A DNA stretch of 64,000 nucleotides from positions 62,001-126,000 of the forward strand of contig NZ_LCZJ02000014.1 of NCBI RefSeq assembly GCF_001012825.1, read 5' to 3'. Positions 62,358 through 64,000 of the stretch are shown in pieces (the stretch's first letter is position 1; each line of letters opens with the position of its first letter). This stretch comes from Paenibacillus etheri. Its GTDB lineage: Bacteria; Bacillota; Bacilli; Paenibacillales; Paenibacillaceae. A model generated the notes under the pieces. It was not told where the DNA came from, did no database searches, and saw only the letters and a list, made by a program, of their open reading frames with translations. The translations under genes and the position numbers were made by a program.

Positions 62358-63782
62358 TTGGCATCGGTTATTTTAGAACGCAATCGTAAAAAAAGACTGG
62401 AACAGGGTCATCCATGGGTCTACGCAGGTGAAGTTGCATCAGTAGAAGGAAACCCAGAGGCTGGGGGATTAGTCGATGTCCTTAACCATCAAGGTCGGTT
62501 TCTAGCTGTAGGATATTACAATCCAGCATCGCAGATTCGGGTAAGAATTGTATCACAGGGACCGTTGGCTATCATGGACACCGCTTTTTTCGCAGAACGG
62601 TTTACGAATTGTCTACAGCATAGAGAACGTTTCCTTCCTGAGGCAGATGCTTACCGGTTGGTTTATGGAGAGGCGGACTTTTTGCCAGGGCTTATTGTGG
62701 ATCGATTCGGGGATATTCTGGTTGTGCAGCTCCTTACACTTGGAATGGACAAGCGCCGTTCAGAGATTGTTGAAGCACTTGTACAGGTTATGGCACCGCG
62801 TGGTATTTATGAACGCAGTGATGTTAGCGTGCGCGAACTGGAAGGGATGGAGCAGACTACAGGCGTGCTGTATGGGGAATGCCCACGGCATGTTACCGTA
62901 AGTGAGAATGGCCTGAAGCTGGTAGTAGATATCGAAGAGGGCCAGAAGACAGGTTATTTCTTTGATCAGCGTGAGAATAGAGCATCCATTGCGCCACTCA
63001 TGAAGGGCTGGGGTGGACGAAGCGGCATTACACTGCAACAAATCGAAGCAGAAGATGGATCTCTACAGACTTTGCCAGTAAATAAGAGTGGTAAACATGT
63101 AACCTTCCCTTATTGGGATGGTGCTACAGTGCTGGAATGCTTCTCGCACACAGGCAGCTTCACTCTGCATGCTTGCAAGTATGGCGCGAAAAAAGTAACC
63201 TGCCTCGACGTTTCCGCTCATGCTATAGAGAGTGCCAAGGTCAATGTGGAGCTGAATGGTTTTAGTGACCGAGTGGAATTTGTAGTGGATGATGCTTTTG
63301 CCTACCTGCGCAATCAGGTTAAAGGGCTGGAGGAACGTTCGGAGCGGGCTACGGTTGCAAGCGGAACGGAATCAACAGTAGTGACTACAAATGCTAAATC
63401 TGGAGGCAAAGCAACCAAAACCGATACCTCCAAGCCGATGACAGCAGGTGGAGGCAGAACTTGGGATGTAGTTATCCTAGACCCGCCAGCGTTTGCGAAA
63501 ACTAAAAGTGCAGTAGCAGGTGCTTGCCGTGGTTACAAAGATATTAATCTGCATGGTATGAAGCTGGTGAATGAAGGTGGATATTTGGTTACCGCAAGTT
63601 GTTCTTACCACATGCAGCCGGATCTGTTCCTTGAAACGATTGCAGATGCAGCTAAAGATGCTGGTAAAGTATTGAGACTTGTGGAATGGCGTGCCGCAGG
63701 CAAAGACCATCCGCAGATTCTAGGCGTTAACGAAGGTCACTACCTGAAGTTTGCGATTTTTGAAGTGAGAAGTAAGAAATAA
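62358..63782 (+). CDS. RlmI-like 23S rRNA methyltransferase with two inserts
   Basis: A 474-residue class I SAM-dependent methyltransferase: N-terminal PUA domain (about 1-75, LERNRKKRLEQGHPWVYAGEV), an EEHEP-like central domain, and a Rossmann domain with GQKTGYFFDQRENR, ECFSHTGSFTLHA and motif IV DPPAF. It should methylate a 23S rRNA cytosine like RlmI. The family is usually about 390-400 residues; the excess lies in two inserts, about 218-255 and 322-367. The second is Ser/Thr/Lys-rich and directly before motif IV. The start is TTG 62358 with AGGGAG nine bases before. Confidence 0.9.
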   Translation: MASVILERNRKKRLEQGHPWVYAGEVASVEGNPEAGGLVDVLNHQGRFLAVGYYNPASQIRVRIVSQGPLAIMDTAFFAERFTNCLQHRERFLPEADAYRLVYGEADFLPGLIVDRFGDILVVQLLTLGMDKRRSEIVEALVQVMAPRGIYERSDVSVRELEGMEQTTGVLYGECPRHVTVSENGLKLVVDIEEGQKTGYFFDQRENRASIAPLMKGWGGRSGITLQQIEAEDGSLQTLPVNKSGKHVTFPYWDGATVLECFSHTGSFTLHACKYGAKKVTCLDVSAHAIESAKVNVELNGFSDRVEFVVDDAFAYLRNQVKGLEERSERATVASGTESTVVTTNAKSGGKATKTDTSKPMTAGGGRTWDVVILDPPAFAKTKSAVAGACRGYKDINLHGMKLVNEGGYLVTASCSYHMQPDLFLETIADAAKDAGKVLRLVEWRAAGKDHPQILGVNEGHYLKFAIFEVRSKK

Positions 63783-63812
63783 GCTGGTTGTTCATATAGA
63801 CAATGGACGTTG

Positions 63813-63860
63813 ATCCGTAAAAGGAATCTTTAAACAAGGATTCCTTTTACGGATTTTTTG
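63813..63860 (+). terminator. terminator after the RlmI-like gene
   Basis: ATCCGTAAAAGGAATC pairs perfectly with GATTCCTTTTACGGAT, followed by TTTTT. Confidence 0.95.
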
Positions 63861-63928
63861 CTATGTTCTGAAAAGAGTTGGATTCGTGATTTACAAGATT
63901 CTTATTGTAAATCATTAGAAAATAATAG

Positions 63929-63965
63929 CAAACGCATGTTCTGATTTGTGCAGTTATGCTATACT
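63929..63965 (+). promoter_or_regulatory. candidate promoter overlapped by a LexA-like box
   Basis: CAAACGCATGTTCT (63929-63942) matches 12 of 14 positions of the Bacillus LexA (DinR) consensus CGAACRNRYGTTYC and keeps the AAC-N4-GTT half-sites. TATACT (63960-63965) is a good -10; a 17-base spacer puts the -35 inside the box. The gene it would control lies beyond the window. Confidence 0.45.
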
Positions 63966-64000
63966 GAGGGGACGAGGAACGACTGAACTTTTTCAATTAA

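Overview
This window is chromosomal DNA from a spore-forming, low-to-moderate-GC Firmicute, most likely a Paenibacillus. The evidence is the sporulation genes gpr and spoIIP, a CIRCE/HrcA heat-shock operon, a T-box in front of leuS, AGGAGG-type ribosome binding sites with many TTG and GTG starts, a large SLH-domain protease, and YesM/YesN-type sugar sensing beside an ABC importer without its own ATPase. I see no phage, insertion sequence, plasmid function, tRNA, rRNA or CRISPR array.

The backbone follows the gene order known from Bacillus: comER / comEA-comEB-comEC - holA - rpsT - gpr - spoIIP - (yqxA position) - lepA - hemW - hrcA-grpE-dnaK-dnaJ - prmA - rsmE - mtaB. Here that string is opened by accessory inserts. 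Between comEC and holA lie an unknown gene, a KDPG-type locus (LacI regulator, kdgK, kdgA), an unknown small gene and an ECF sigma/anti-sigma pair. Between lepA and hemW lies a two-component / ABC sugar importer / FAD-oxidoreductase operon. Between hemW and hrcA is a GNAT acetyltransferase. Between dnaJ and prmA lie a 1506-residue subtilase, three small unknown genes, a soluble PAS chemoreceptor, a second ECF sigma/anti-sigma pair and tag. Between prmA and rsmE is an M50 protease.

Left flank (1-5043): a PRC-barrel protein, a small zinc-ribbon protein, an AI-2E family permease, then the T-box-controlled leuS. Right flank (53628-64000): a non-coding stretch with a predicted branched RNA fold and 51-bp tandem repeats, azlCD, an eight-repeat Ig-like surface protein, an ECF vitamin-type transporter (S, A-A, T), a Na/Pi-type transporter and an RlmI-like rRNA methyltransferase. 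The window ends in a promoter that overlaps a LexA-like palindrome.

The least explained structure is intergenic. (1) A dispersed hairpin element centred on GTCCTTATAAGGAC or close variants occurs at four loci (before leuS, the first sigma factor, dnaK and rsmE). (2) A roughly 63-bp repeat ends directly in the Shine-Dalgarno of gpr and of prmA. (3) A 51-bp tandem array and a three-stem fold lie after mtaB. In addition, the two methyltransferases PrmA and the RlmI-like enzyme each carry a low-complexity insert of about 45 residues just before catalytic motif IV.

All functional calls come from reading motifs and known gene order; no database search was run. Starts were moved from the longest reading frame where a clear ribosome binding site pointed to an internal codon.
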